This document shows, piece by piece, positions 7,482-16,026 of a DNA stretch of 20,581 nt. The stretch is from NCBI GenBank assembly GCA_033720695.1, contig JAWWCA010000035.1:1-20581 (forward strand), in the 5' to 3' direction. Under the pieces are notes generated by a model. The model ran no database searches, was not told the DNA's origin, and was given only the letters and a program-made list of their open reading frames with translations. A program made the translations under genes and the position numbers. The stretch is from DATGQT01 sp033720695. GTDB lineage: Bacteria; Bacteroidota; Rhodothermia; Rhodothermales; Rubricoccaceae. The first letter of the stretch is position 1, and each line of letters opens with the position of its first letter.

Positions 7482-8756
7482 CTAGAGCTCGTCGAACCAG
7501 CTCCGCATCCGGCCCGCGATCTTGCCGACGAGGTTCTCGGCCGAGCCGGCGAAGCCGTCGCCCGTGCCCTCGAGGTCGGCCGCGAGTCGCGACGCGCCGC
7601 CGGTCCCCTTCCGGAGCCCGTGGAGCACGAGGCCGACGGCCGTCGAAAACTGGGGGTTCGAGACCTCCTCGACGAGGCCGCCGCCGAGCCCGATGGGCCG
7701 GCCCACGCGGGCGTCGAGCCCGAGCACCTCGGCGGCGAGCTCGGCCGTGCCGGGGATGAGCGCGCCGCCGCCCGTGAGCACGACGCCCGCCGAGAGGTGG
7801 CGGCCGTAGCCGGAGCGCTTGATCTCGATGCCGACGATCTCGAGGATCTCCTCCAGCCGCGGCTGGATGATCTGGCCCAGCGTGCTCTGCCCGATGCTCT
7901 TCTCGGGCCGCCCGCCGATGCCGGGGATCGTGATCTCCCGGTCCTCGCCGACGAGGTCCACGAGCGCCACACCGAACTGCCGCTTGAGCCGCTCGGCCTG
8001 GTCGTGGAGGATGCCGAGCCCCTTGCGGATGTCGTCGGTGACCTTGTTCCCGGCCACGGCCACGACGGCGGTGTGCCGGATCGTCCGGTCCTCGAAGACG
8101 GCGATGTCGGTGGTGCCGCCGCCGATGTCGACGAGGGCGACGCCGACCTCCCGCTCGTCGTCGTGGAGGACGGCGTGGGAGGAGGCGAGCGGCTCGAGGA
8201 CGATGTCGGCCACCTCGTAGCCGGCCTTCTGGATGCAGCGGTAGACGTTCTTGGCCGCGCTGACCAGGCCGGTGATGATGTGGACGTTGGCCTCGAGGCG
8301 GACGCCGCTCATGCCGACGGGGTCGGCCACGCCGTCCTGCCCGTCCACGATGAACTCCTGCGGGAGCACGTGGAGGATCTCGCGGTCGGCGGGCATGGCC
8401 ACGTGGCGGGTGTCCTCGAGGAGCCGCTGGACGTCGGCCGTCGTGATCTCGCCGTCGCGGCCGCCGACGGTGATGACGCCGCGGCTCTGGAAGCTCTGGA
8501 TGTGGTCGCCGGCGATGCCGACGACGACGGCGCGCGTCTCGGCGTCGGCCATCCGCTCCGCTTCGTGGACCGCCCGCTTCACGGCGTCGACGGTCTTGTC
8601 GATGTTGACGACGACGCCACGGTTGAGGCCCTCGGACTCGGACACGCCGACCCCGAGGATGTTGATGCGGTCGTGCTCGTCGGCGGCGGCGACCACGGCG
8701 CAGATCTTCGTGGTCCCGATGTCCACACCGACGACGATGGGGTCGTGTTCGTGCAT
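7482..8756 (-). CDS. ftsA: Cell division protein FtsA, actin-like Z-ring membrane anchor
   Basis: The protein has 424 residues. It binds ATP, polymerises on the inner face of the membrane, tethers FtsZ through its tail peptide and signals to the septal synthase. Actin-family motifs are present: phosphate-1 VGVDIGTTKICAVV at 9-22, phosphate-2 VDIGGGTTDIAVF at 209-221, and the adenosine motif VVLTGGGALIPG at 325-336. The FtsA-specific 1C subdomain lies at about 85-165. The C-terminus, LVGKIAGRMRSWFDEL, is the expected amphipathic membrane-targeting helix, reached through a Gly/Ala/Ser-rich linker. The ATG at 8756 starts 33 bp after ftsQ. The leader is almost pure pyrimidine (runs of C) without a Shine-Dalgarno. 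Nothing is missing from the family pattern. Confidence 0.97.
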   Translation of the reverse strand: MHEHDPIVVGVDIGTTKICAVVAAADEHDRINILGVGVSESEGLNRGVVVNIDKTVDAVKRAVHEAERMADAETRAVVVGIAGDHIQSFQSRGVITVGGRDGEITTADVQRLLEDTRHVAMPADREILHVLPQEFIVDGQDGVADPVGMSGVRLEANVHIITGLVSAAKNVYRCIQKAGYEVADIVLEPLASSHAVLHDDEREVGVALVDIGGGTTDIAVFEDRTIRHTAVVAVAGNKVTDDIRKGLGILHDQAERLKRQFGVALVDLVGEDREITIPGIGGRPEKSIGQSTLGQIIQPRLEEILEIVGIEIKRSGYGRHLSAGVVLTGGGALIPGTAELAAEVLGLDARVGRPIGLGGGLVEEVSNPQFSTAVGLVLHGLRKGTGGASRLAADLEGTGDGFAGSAENLVGKIAGRMRSWFDEL

Positions 8757-8789
8757 GGTGTTGGGGGGTGGGGGGAAAGGGTGGGGGAG

Positions 8790-9560
8790 CTAAGGGTGGC
8801 TGGCCGGGGCCTCGCGCGTGAGGATCTGTCCGTCGAAGCGGAGGTCCACGCTCTCGAACCGGGTCTCGGGTCGAGGGAGGACGGCCTGGTGCCAGAAGGC
8901 GTGGAGGCGCCGGAGCTGCGCGGCGTAGTCGCCGCTGAGGCGGACGGTGAGGGCACCGTGCGCGTCGTCCGGGGTGGTGCGGAGGCGGGCCTCGCCGCCC
9001 GCGCCGAGGGTGACCTCGGAGACGAGCGCAGCCGTCTCGGCGTCGGCCGTGGCGAGGGCGTCGAGGAGCCGCAGGAGCGCGGCGTCGGCGGCGGGCTGCG
9101 TGGGGTGGTAGGCGGGGACGCGGCCGCGCAGGAGCGGCACGTCGAACGGGTCGGCGGGCCGGAGCGGGAGCGCGTACCCCTCGCGGTCGAGGTAGTGGCT
9201 CGGCCGCCCGTCGGCGGCCACGACGAGCGCCACGGGCGCCCGCTCCTCGACGGCGATGGAGAGCGTGCCGGAGGGGAGCCGTCGGACCCGCGCCTCGCGC
9301 ACCCAGGGCGCCCGGCGCGCCCGGTCGGCGACGAGGGCCGGGTCGAGGCTGTAGAGGGCGACGGAGTCGGGGAGGGCGGCGAGGCGGACGACCTCGGCGG
9401 AGTCGGCCCGGACGTGCCCGCGGACGGACACGCGCTCCAGCGGGAGCGCCTGCTGCCAGCGCCACGCCAGCGCCACGAGGGCGACGAGCGCGACCAGTCC
9501 CGCTCCGAGGAGGAGCCGGCGGAGGCGCCGTCTGGGCGGTCGGGTCTTCGCGCCGGCCAT
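8790..9560 (-). CDS. ftsQ: Cell division protein FtsQ (POTRA domain)
   Basis: The protein has 256 residues. FtsQ is a bitopic membrane protein that links early and late divisome proteins through its periplasmic part. The N-terminus is short and very basic (RPPRRRLRRL at 7-16), followed by one membrane helix at about 17-33. The POTRA domain begins at LPLERVSVRGHVRADSAEV (39-57). The FtsQ beta domain follows, with LDREGYALPL at 124-133 as a recognisable segment. It is somewhat shorter than the proteobacterial protein. The ATG at 9560 shares its A with the murC stop (TGATG), so translation is probably coupled, and GGAGG sits 7 nt upstream. Sequence conservation in this family is low; position between murC and ftsA supports the call. 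Confidence 0.92.
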   Translation of the reverse strand: MAGAKTRPPRRRLRRLLLGAGLVALVALVALAWRWQQALPLERVSVRGHVRADSAEVVRLAALPDSVALYSLDPALVADRARRAPWVREARVRRLPSGTLSIAVEERAPVALVVAADGRPSHYLDREGYALPLRPADPFDVPLLRGRVPAYHPTQPAADAALLRLLDALATADAETAALVSEVTLGAGGEARLRTTPDDAHGALTVRLSGDYAAQLRRLHAFWHQAVLPRPETRFESVDLRFDGQILTREAPASHP

Positions 9561-11005
9561 CAGCGGGCCTCCCGGTCGGTGAGGGCGGTCAGGAACTGCT
9601 CGCCGTAGCGCCACACGTCGCCTGCCCCCATCGTCACGACGAGGTCGCCGGGGCGGGTGAGGCCGACGAGGTAGGCCGGCAGCTCGGCCACCTCCTCGAC
9701 GTAGTGCACGTCGCGGTGGCCGTAGCGGCGGGCGAGGTCCACGAGGAGCGAGCCGTCGACGCCCTCGAGGGGCTCCTCGCGGGCCCCGTAGATGTCGGTG
9801 AGCACGAGGACGTCGGCGTCGTAGAAGGCGCGGGCGAAGTCCTCGGCGAGGTCGCGCGTGCGGCTGTAGAGGTGGGGCTGGAACACGGCCACGACGCGGC
9901 ACTCGGGCCAGCCTCGGGCGGCGGCCTCGAGCGTCGCGGCCACCTCGGTCGGGTGGTGCGCGTAGTCGTCGACGAGGAGCACCGAGCCGCCGGGGACGGC
10001 GGCCTCGCCCTTCATCTGGAAGCGGCGGTCGACGCCGGTGTACTGCGCCATCGCCGCGGCGATGGCCTCGAACGGGACGTCGAGCTCGATGCCGACGGCG
10101 ACGGCGGCGAGCGCGTTGCGGACGTTGTGGAGGCCGGGGGCGTGGAGCGTCACGCTCCCGAGGCGCTCGGCGCCCCGGTACACGTCGAACGTCGTCCGCC
10201 CCCGCTCCTGCTCGACGGCCTCGGCGCGGATGGTCGCCTGCCGGCTCGTGCCGTAGGTCACCACGCGGCGGCCGATCTGCCCGACGATCCCGCGCGCCTG
10301 CTCGTCGTCCAGGCACACGATGGCGGCGCCGAAGAACGGGACGGTGTTCGTGAACTCGACGAAGGCCTCCTTGATGTCCTCGATGTCGCGGTAGACGTCG
10401 AGGTGGTCGGCCTCGATGTTGGTGACGACGGCGAGGGCGGGCGTGAGCTTGAGGAACGTCCGGTCGTACTCGTCGGCCTCGATGATGATGAGGTCGCCTT
10501 CGCCCGAGACCGCGTTCGACCCGAACGAGGCCACCTTCCCACCGACGATGATGGTGGGGTCGAAGCCGGCCTCCTTCGCCACGAGCCCGACCATCGTCGT
10601 GGTCGTGGTCTTGCCGTGCGTGCCGGCCACGCCGATCCCGAACTTCATCCGCATCAGCTCGCCGAGCATCTCGGCCCGCTTGATGATGGGGATGAGCCGC
10701 CGCTGTGCCTCGACGGTCTCGGGGTTCCGCTCGGGCTGCACCGCCGACGAGTACACGACGACGTCGGCGGCGTCGACGTGCTCGGCAGCGTGGCCCTCGT
10801 GGACCGTCGCGCCGAGGGCTTCGAGGTGCTCCGTCACCTCGCTCCGGCGGAGGTCGCTGCCGGTCACGCGGAAGCCGCGCGCGAGGAGGACCTCGGCGAT
10901 CGACGACATCCCGATGCCGCCGATGCCCACCATGTGGACGTGCTTGACGCGGCCGAGGGGGGCCTGCCGGCGAAGGGGGTTGGGGGGGTGCACGGGCGTC
11001 TCCAT
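9560..11005 (-). CDS. murC: UDP-N-acetylmuramate--L-alanine ligase MurC
   Basis: The protein has 481 residues. In the cytoplasm it adds L-alanine to UDP-MurNAc using ATP, the first amino-acid step of peptidoglycan precursor synthesis. The N-terminal Rossmann domain has HMVGIGGIGMSSIAEVLL at 24-41. The ATP loop is AGTHGKTTTTTMVGLV at 127-142. The central domain includes EADEYDRTFL at 176-185 and TNIEADHLDVY at 195-205. The C-terminal domain carries VDDYAHHPTEVAATL at 345-359 and QPHLYSRTRDL at 376-386. All ligase motifs are intact. The ATG at 11005 overlaps the murG stop by one base and has AGGAG 8 nt upstream. The first 20 residues (proline-rich) precede the usual start of the fold. The 3' end overlaps ftsQ by one base. 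Confidence 0.98.
   Translation of the reverse strand: METPVHPPNPLRRQAPLGRVKHVHMVGIGGIGMSSIAEVLLARGFRVTGSDLRRSEVTEHLEALGATVHEGHAAEHVDAADVVVYSSAVQPERNPETVEAQRRLIPIIKRAEMLGELMRMKFGIGVAGTHGKTTTTTMVGLVAKEAGFDPTIIVGGKVASFGSNAVSGEGDLIIIEADEYDRTFLKLTPALAVVTNIEADHLDVYRDIEDIKEAFVEFTNTVPFFGAAIVCLDDEQARGIVGQIGRRVVTYGTSRQATIRAEAVEQERGRTTFDVYRGAERLGSVTLHAPGLHNVRNALAAVAVGIELDVPFEAIAAAMAQYTGVDRRFQMKGEAAVPGGSVLLVDDYAHHPTEVAATLEAAARGWPECRVVAVFQPHLYSRTRDLAEDFARAFYDADVLVLTDIYGAREEPLEGVDGSLLVDLARRYGHRDVHYVEEVAELPAYLVGLTRPGDLVVTMGAGDVWRYGEQFLTALTDREAR
9568..9572 (-). promoter_or_regulatory. Shine-Dalgarno-like GGAGG of ftsQ, inside murC
   Basis: GGAGG lies 7 nt before the ftsQ ATG and within the last codons of murC. 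Together with the TGATG stop-start overlap it suggests reinitiation by ribosomes finishing murC. Confidence 0.55.
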
Positions 11006-12189
11006 CACGGGGTCTCCTGCTGCTGGGCGAGCGCGAGCACGCGCGTCGCGATCTCGCGGGCGGCGTGCGGCCGGGCGATCTGGCGGGCTGCCTCCTCCAT
11101 GTTCAGCCGCCGCTCGTCGTCGGCCAGGAGCGGCGGGACCACGACGGGGAACTGGCCCAGCTCGGGCTCGGGGAGGAGGAGCGCGGCGCCGGCGTCGGCG
11201 AGGGCGCGGGCGTTCTTGGTCTGGTGGTCGGCGGTGACGTTGGGGCTGGGGACGAGGACGGCGGGCGTGGCCGTGGCGGCGAGCTCGGAGCAGGTGATGG
11301 CGCCGGCGCGGCACACGGCGAGGTCGGCCGCGGCGTAGGCGAGGTCCATCCGGTCGAGGTAGGCGAGGAGCCGGAGGCGCGGGTGCGCCGGGACGCTCGC
11401 CCGGAGGGCGTCGACGTAGCGGCTCCCCGTCTGCCAGATCACGTACGCCCGCTCGTCGCCCAGCATGGCGTCGAGGTGGAGCTTGAGGGCGCCGTTGATG
11501 GGCCCGGCCCCCAGCGAGCCGCCCATCACGAGGAGCACGCGCGGCGCGACGCCGGAGTCGAGCGTGGCCGGGATGTCGAAGTGCGCGAGCGCCGCCTCGC
11601 GGTCGGCGCGGAGGAGCTCCTCGCGGACGGGATTGCCGGCGAGCACGCAGCGCGCGGCCGGGAAGGAATCGCGCGCCGCCTCGAACGCGATGAAGACGAC
11701 GTCGGCGCGGCGGGCGAGCAGCTTGTTCGTGGCGCCGGCGTAGGCGTTCTGCTCCTGCAGCACGAGGGGCCGGCGGCGGACGCTCCCCGCGAGGCCGACG
11801 GGCCCCGAGGCGTAGCCGCCCGTGCCCACGACGACGTCCGGGTCGAAGGCGCCGACGAGCCGCCAGCTCTCCACGAGCCCCTTGGCGAGCTTGAACGGGA
11901 ACGCCAGGTTGCGCCCCAGCGCCTCGGCCGAGAGCCCGCGCTGGAAGCCGCTCACCGTCACGGCGTGGATGGGGTAGCCCGCCTTCGGCACGGCCTCCCA
12001 CTCCATCCGGTCGCGCGTGCCGGCGAACGCGATCGCCGCCTCCGGGTGCTCGGCCCGGATCGCGTCGGCGATCGCGATGGCCGGGTACACGTGCCCGCCC
12101 GTCCCGCCGCACGCGAAGAGCACGCGCGGGGTGCCGGCCGGGAGGGCCGCCGGGGCGTCGGGCAGAGGATGGGGAGCGGGGGCGGTCAA
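11005..12189 (-). CDS. murG: UDP-GlcNAc:lipid I N-acetylglucosaminyltransferase MurG
   Basis: The protein has 394 residues. MurG is a membrane-associated GT28 enzyme on the cytoplasmic face that turns lipid I into lipid II. Seen in order: the glycine-rich loop CGGTGGHVYPA at 27-37, TGGYASGP at 123-130, QEQNAYAGATNKLL at 145-158, GNPVREEL at 185-192, the second loop MGGSLGA at 222-228 (GGSQGA in many bacteria), CRAGAITCSELAA at 293-305 and DHQTKNA at 321-327. The start is TTG at 12189. The frame is closed upstream by the same TAG that ends ftsW, no ATG or GTG occurs before the first glycine loop region, and the preceding sequence is pyrimidine-rich with no Shine-Dalgarno. The 3' end overlaps murC by one base. 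A start codon this weak may limit expression. Confidence 0.96.
   Translation of the reverse strand: MTAPAPHPLPDAPAALPAGTPRVLFACGGTGGHVYPAIAIADAIRAEHPEAAIAFAGTRDRMEWEAVPKAGYPIHAVTVSGFQRGLSAEALGRNLAFPFKLAKGLVESWRLVGAFDPDVVVGTGGYASGPVGLAGSVRRRPLVLQEQNAYAGATNKLLARRADVVFIAFEAARDSFPAARCVLAGNPVREELLRADREAALAHFDIPATLDSGVAPRVLLVMGGSLGAGPINGALKLHLDAMLGDERAYVIWQTGSRYVDALRASVPAHPRLRLLAYLDRMDLAYAAADLAVCRAGAITCSELAATATPAVLVPSPNVTADHQTKNARALADAGAALLLPEPELGQFPVVVPPLLADDERRLNMEEAARQIARPHAAREIATRVLALAQQQETP
11014..11018 (-). promoter_or_regulatory. Shine-Dalgarno-like AGGAG of murC, inside murG
   Basis: AGGAG lies 8 nt before the murC ATG, within the last codons of murG, next to the TGATG overlap. It supports the chosen murC start and suggests coupled translation. 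Confidence 0.5.
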
Positions 12190-12228
12190 CGGAGGGAGGA
12201 GCGGCGGGGGACGGTCGGTCTGCCGTCG

Positions 12229-13374
12229 CTAGGCGGTCTTGCTGTGTCGCGAGATGTTGAGGAGGATGCCGACCATGGCGCCCGTGGCGACGAGCGAGGT
12301 GCCGCCGTAGGAGACGAACGGCATGGGGAGGCCGGTGACGGGGAAGAGCCCGGAGGCCACGGCGGCGTTGACGAAGCCGTAGAGCACGATGGCGCTCGTC
12401 AGGCCCGTCGCGAGAAAGAGCCCGAGGGGGTCGGGCGCGCCGCGGGCGATGCGGAGGTAGCCGCGGAGGAGGAGGTAGACGAAGACGAGGAGGAGCGCCG
12501 AGGCGCCGAGCAGCCCGTACTCCTCGGCCACGATCGCGAAGATGAAGTCGTTGTAGGGGGCCGGGAGGAAGTCGCGCTGGACGCTCTTGCCGGGGCCGAC
12601 GCCCGTGAGCCCGCCGAGGGCGAAGGCGATCCGCGCCTGGCGGGCCTGGTAGCCCTCGGCCTGCTCGTCGAAGACCTCCGCCTGGTCGGTGTTGCCGAAG
12701 AGGCTCACGCCGAGGTAGGCCTCGAGCCGCGCCGCGCGCTGCGGCGAGGAGGCGAGGAACAGCCCGCCCAGGAGCCCGAACACGATCGCGGTGCCGAGGA
12801 GGTGGAGCACCCGCACCCGCCCCACGAACAGCATCACCGCCACGGCCATGAGCAGGACCGCCGCCGTCGAGAGGTCCTCGATCCCGATGAGCAAGAGGGT
12901 CCCGCCGATCCAGACGGCGAGGGGCACGAAGGCCCGGTGGAGGTCCTGGATGTAGGGCTGCTTCCGGGCCAGGAGGACGGCCACGTGGAGAAGGAGGGCC
13001 ACCTTCGCGACGTCCGACGGCTGGAACGTCAGGGCGCCGATCTCCAGCCACCGCGCGGCCCCTCCCGAGGCGATGCCGGCCACCTGGACCGTCGCCAGGA
13101 GGGCGAGCGCGGCGAGGAGGAACAGCTTCGAAAAGCGGGCCAGCCGCCGGTAGTCCCAGAACGAGAACGCGACGGCCACCCCGAGCGCGAGGCCGACGCG
13201 GATGAGGTGGTGGAAGAGGAACTCCTCGGTGTCGCCGCTCCCCTTCGTCTCGACGAGGAACGCCGTCGCGCTGTAGACGGCCACCACGCCGACGGCCGCC
13301 AGCAGGAGCACGGCCGCGACGACGGCCTTGTCCATCGGCGGCAGGGAGAGCGCTTTGGGGTTGGCGGTGCTCAT
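12229..13374 (-). CDS. ftsW: SEDS-family septal peptidoglycan polymerase FtsW
   Basis: The protein has 381 residues. FtsW polymerises lipid II glycan strands at the septum in complex with FtsI. About ten membrane helices can be read between residues 17 and 376. Family motifs: YSATAFL at 34-40, ARWLEIGALTFQPSDVAKVA at 107-126, IEDLSTAAV at 165-173, GVGPGKSVQRDFLPAPYNDF at 258-277, IVAEEYGLLG at 281-290, and GLPMPFVSYGGTSLVATGAM at 348-367. The QPS(E) Glu is Asp121 here, a conservative change. The ATG at 13374 precedes a short cytoplasmic N-terminus. The call is FtsW rather than RodA because of its place between murD and murG. It starts 62 bp after murD; that gap holds a 6-bp stem-loop (13406-13422) and no Shine-Dalgarno. 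Confidence 0.96.
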   Translation of the reverse strand: MSTANPKALSLPPMDKAVVAAVLLLAAVGVVAVYSATAFLVETKGSGDTEEFLFHHLIRVGLALGVAVAFSFWDYRRLARFSKLFLLAALALLATVQVAGIASGGAARWLEIGALTFQPSDVAKVALLLHVAVLLARKQPYIQDLHRAFVPLAVWIGGTLLLIGIEDLSTAAVLLMAVAVMLFVGRVRVLHLLGTAIVFGLLGGLFLASSPQRAARLEAYLGVSLFGNTDQAEVFDEQAEGYQARQARIAFALGGLTGVGPGKSVQRDFLPAPYNDFIFAIVAEEYGLLGASALLLVFVYLLLRGYLRIARGAPDPLGLFLATGLTSAIVLYGFVNAAVASGLFPVTGLPMPFVSYGGTSLVATGAMVGILLNISRHSKTA

Positions 13375-13436
13375 CGGGATCGGGGAGCCGTCGGCGGGGG
13401 CGGCGGGGCCGTCGGGCGGCCCGTCGCATGCTGGGC

Positions 13437-14840
13437 TCAGAGGCTCTGGACGAGGCGGCGGAAGGTGTCGCCGCGGTCCTCGTAGTTCTCGAACATGTCG
13501 AAAGAGGCGCAGGCGGGCGAGAGGAGGACGACGTCGCCGTCCTCGGCCATGAGGCGGGCGAACTGGATGGCCTCCTCCATGGTGTGGGCGCGGGCGGTGT
13601 GCTCGGCGCACGGCCCGAGCTCGGCGAGCACCTTGTCGCCGCTCTCGCCGAGGCCGACGACCCCCTTCACCTTCTCCTGGACGAGGCGCTTGAGCGGGCC
13701 GTAGTCGTTGCCCTTGTCGCGCCCGCCGGCGATGAGGACGACGCCGCCCGAGAAGCTCTCGAGCGCGTACCACACGGCGTTGACGTTCGTCGCCTTCGAG
13801 TCGTTGACGAACGTGACGCCGCCGACCGTCCGCACCTTCTCGAGCCGGTGCGGCACGCCCTCGAACGACGTCAGGCTCTGGCGCACGACGTCGCTGCGGA
13901 TCTCCATCGCGCGCGCGGCGATGGCGGCCGCGAGGGAGTTGTAGAGGTTGTGGCGCCCGCGGAGCGCCGTGTCGGACGAAGGCATGAGCTCCTCGTTGTA
14001 GATCATGGAGGCTTGGGGGTCGAGGGCACCGTCGCCGGGGGCGGGGAGGGCGAGGTGGAGGCAGCCGCCGCGCACGAAGGCGCCGCGGTCGAGCTCGTGG
14101 TCGAGGGAGAACCCGTAGGGCACGATCCCGCGCTTCGGCGCCCACCACCCGACGTACTCGCGGACGAGGTCGTCGTCGTGGTTGTAGACGAGCCAGTCGC
14201 CGGGGCGCTGGTTCTCGAAGAGGCGGAATTTGCTCTGGGCATACCGGTTGAAGTCGTGGTCGTACCGGTCGAGGTGGTCGGGCGTGATGTTGAGGAGGAC
14301 GGCCACGTGGGGCCGGAAGGTGTCGATGTGGTCGAGCTGGAAGGACGAGACCTCCAGCACGGCCACGGTGGCGTCGTCGACGGTCTCGACGTAGTCCGAG
14401 AACGGGTAGCCGATGTTGCCGCCGACGACGAACGGGCGCTGGGCTGTGCGGAAGAGGTGGGCGATGAGGCTGGTCGTGGTGGTCTTCCCGTTCGAGCCGG
14501 TGACGGCCACGATGGGCCCGCGGCAGAACCAGCTCGCCGCCTCGATCTCGGAGTAGACGGGGAGCCCCTGCCGGAGCGCCTGCTGCACGAGGGGGACCGT
14601 GCTCGGCACGCCGGGCGAGATCACGAGGAAGTCGGCCTCGAGCGCGCGCGGGGTGTGGCCACCGAACTCGTAGGCGACGCCGGCCTCGGCGAGCTGGTCG
14701 GCGAGGCGGTCGTCCTGCGCGTCGCGCTCGGTCAGGAAGACGTCGGCGCCGTGGCGCGCCAGCAGCCGCGCCGCGGCCAGCCCGCTCCGCGCCCCGCCGA
14801 TCACGGTGACCGCCTGGCCGTTGATGTCGCCTGGGCTCAT
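13437..14840 (-). CDS. murD: UDP-N-acetylmuramoylalanine--D-glutamate ligase MurD
   Basis: The protein has 467 residues. It is the cytoplasmic ligase adding D-glutamate to UDP-MurNAc-L-Ala. The N-terminal Rossmann part has VTVIGGARSGLAAARLL at 11-27 and ISPGVP at 74-79. The ATP loop is VTGSNGKTTTTSLI at 113-126, followed by GGNIGYPF at 140-147, LEVSSFQLD at 162-170 and ITPDHLDRY at 185-193. The C-terminal domain has GVPHRLEKV at 328-336, FVNDSKATN at 344-352, IAGGRDKG at 370-377 and LLSPACASFDMF at 439-450, all typical of MurD. The ATG at 14840 overlaps the mraY stop (ATGA), which fixes the start and implies coupling. Its C-terminus is complete. Confidence 0.98.
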   Translation of the reverse strand: MSPGDINGQAVTVIGGARSGLAAARLLARHGADVFLTERDAQDDRLADQLAEAGVAYEFGGHTPRALEADFLVISPGVPSTVPLVQQALRQGLPVYSEIEAASWFCRGPIVAVTGSNGKTTTTSLIAHLFRTAQRPFVVGGNIGYPFSDYVETVDDATVAVLEVSSFQLDHIDTFRPHVAVLLNITPDHLDRYDHDFNRYAQSKFRLFENQRPGDWLVYNHDDDLVREYVGWWAPKRGIVPYGFSLDHELDRGAFVRGGCLHLALPAPGDGALDPQASMIYNEELMPSSDTALRGRHNLYNSLAAAIAARAMEIRSDVVRQSLTSFEGVPHRLEKVRTVGGVTFVNDSKATNVNAVWYALESFSGGVVLIAGGRDKGNDYGPLKRLVQEKVKGVVGLGESGDKVLAELGPCAEHTARAHTMEEAIQFARLMAEDGDVVLLSPACASFDMFENYEDRGDTFRRLVQSL

Positions 14841-15991
14841 CGGATGCGGAGGAGGAAGAGGGTGAGGATGACGAGGAGCGCCGTCACGATCCAGAACCGG
14901 ATCACGATCTTCGACTCGTGGACGCCGAGGGCCTCGTAGTGGTGGTGGAGCGGGGCCATCTTGAAGACGCGCCGGCCCTCGCCCGTCTTCCGCTTGGTGT
15001 ACTTGAAGTAGGCCGTCTGGACGATGACCGAGGCCGTCTCGATGAAGAAGATGGCGCCTAGGATGGGGAGGTAGAGCTCCTTCTTGATGAGGATGGCGAC
15101 GGTCGCGATCGCGGCCCCAAGCGCGAGGCTGCCGGTGTCCCCCATGAAGACCTGGGCGGGGTACCCGTTGTACCACAGGAACCCGAAGCAGGCGGCCACG
15201 AGCGCCGCCACGAAGACGGTCAGCTCCCCGGTGTCGCGGATGTAGAGGTCGTTCACGAAGTCGGCCGCCTGGGTATTCCCGGAGATGTAGACCATCACGA
15301 CGAGGCCGAGGGCGACGAACGCGCTCGTCCCGGCGGTGAGGCCGTCGAGGCCGTCGGTGAGGTTGACGGCGTTCGAGACGCCGGTGAGGATGAACGTGAG
15401 GACGGGGATGTAGATGAGCCAGCCCATCTCGACCCCGACGAGCGGCGTCAGGACGTCGTAGTCGATGGTGCCGTCGGGGACGAGGGGGAGGCTCGTGAGG
15501 GTGTGGATGCCGTGGAGCTTGGGCCAGAGGAGGAGCCCGATGCTGAGGACGAGGCCGAGCGAGACCTGCCCCAGCAGCTTGGTCTTCTCGTGGAGCCCCT
15601 GCTTGTTCTTCCGGACCACCTTGATGTAGTCGTCGGCGAAGCCGAAGGCGCCCATCCAGAACGTGGCGAGGAGGGCCACCCAGACGTACCCGTTCGTGAG
15701 GTCGCCCCAGAGGAGCGTCGCCCCGCCGAGGGCGAGGAGGAGGATGACGCCGCCCATCGTGGGCGTCCCCGCCTTGTGCTGGTGGCTCACGACGCCGGCG
15801 TCCTCGCCCTCCCGGATCGTCTCGCCGATCTGCTTGGCGCGGAGCCACGCGATCAGCCGCTTCCCGGCGAACAGCGCGATGAGCAGCGCCGTCCCCGCCG
15901 CGAGCGTCGCGCGGACGGTGATGAACTGGAAGACGTCGAACCCCGGGGGGTCGAACAGCCGGTTCAGCCAGGTGAGGAGGTGGTAGAGCAT
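14837..15991 (-). CDS. mraY: Phospho-N-acetylmuramoyl-pentapeptide-transferase MraY
   Basis: The protein has 384 residues. This integral membrane enzyme transfers phospho-MurNAc-pentapeptide to undecaprenyl phosphate, making lipid I. Motifs: HKAGTPTMGGVILLLAL at 72-88, FADDYIKVVRKNKQGL at 118-133 (the Asp pair needed for catalysis), NAVNLTDGLDGLTAG at 207-221, FMGDTGSLALG at 282-292 and PLHHHYEALG at 347-356. About ten membrane helices are visible, with both ends short. The size is at the long end, mainly because of extra loops near 155-185 and 237-257. The ATG at 15991 starts 35 bp after murE, so murF, which precedes mraY in proteobacteria, is absent from this spot. The leader is pyrimidine-rich. 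Confidence 0.98.
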   Translation of the reverse strand: MLYHLLTWLNRLFDPPGFDVFQFITVRATLAAGTALLIALFAGKRLIAWLRAKQIGETIREGEDAGVVSHQHKAGTPTMGGVILLLALGGATLLWGDLTNGYVWVALLATFWMGAFGFADDYIKVVRKNKQGLHEKTKLLGQVSLGLVLSIGLLLWPKLHGIHTLTSLPLVPDGTIDYDVLTPLVGVEMGWLIYIPVLTFILTGVSNAVNLTDGLDGLTAGTSAFVALGLVVMVYISGNTQAADFVNDLYIRDTGELTVFVAALVAACFGFLWYNGYPAQVFMGDTGSLALGAAIATVAILIKKELYLPILGAIFFIETASVIVQTAYFKYTKRKTGEGRRVFKMAPLHHHYEALGVHESKIVIRFWIVTALLVILTLFLLRIR

Positions 15992-16026
15992 CGGTCGGAG
16001 GGGGCGAGGGGCACGGCGGCGCGCCC

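Noticed and set aside
9560..13429. A very long minus-strand frame suggesting a murC fusion protein of about 1289 residues
   Set aside because: Only its last 481 codons are MurC. The upstream part is Arg/Pro/Ala-rich shadow of murG and ftsW in another frame, and both of those genes are intact in their own frames.
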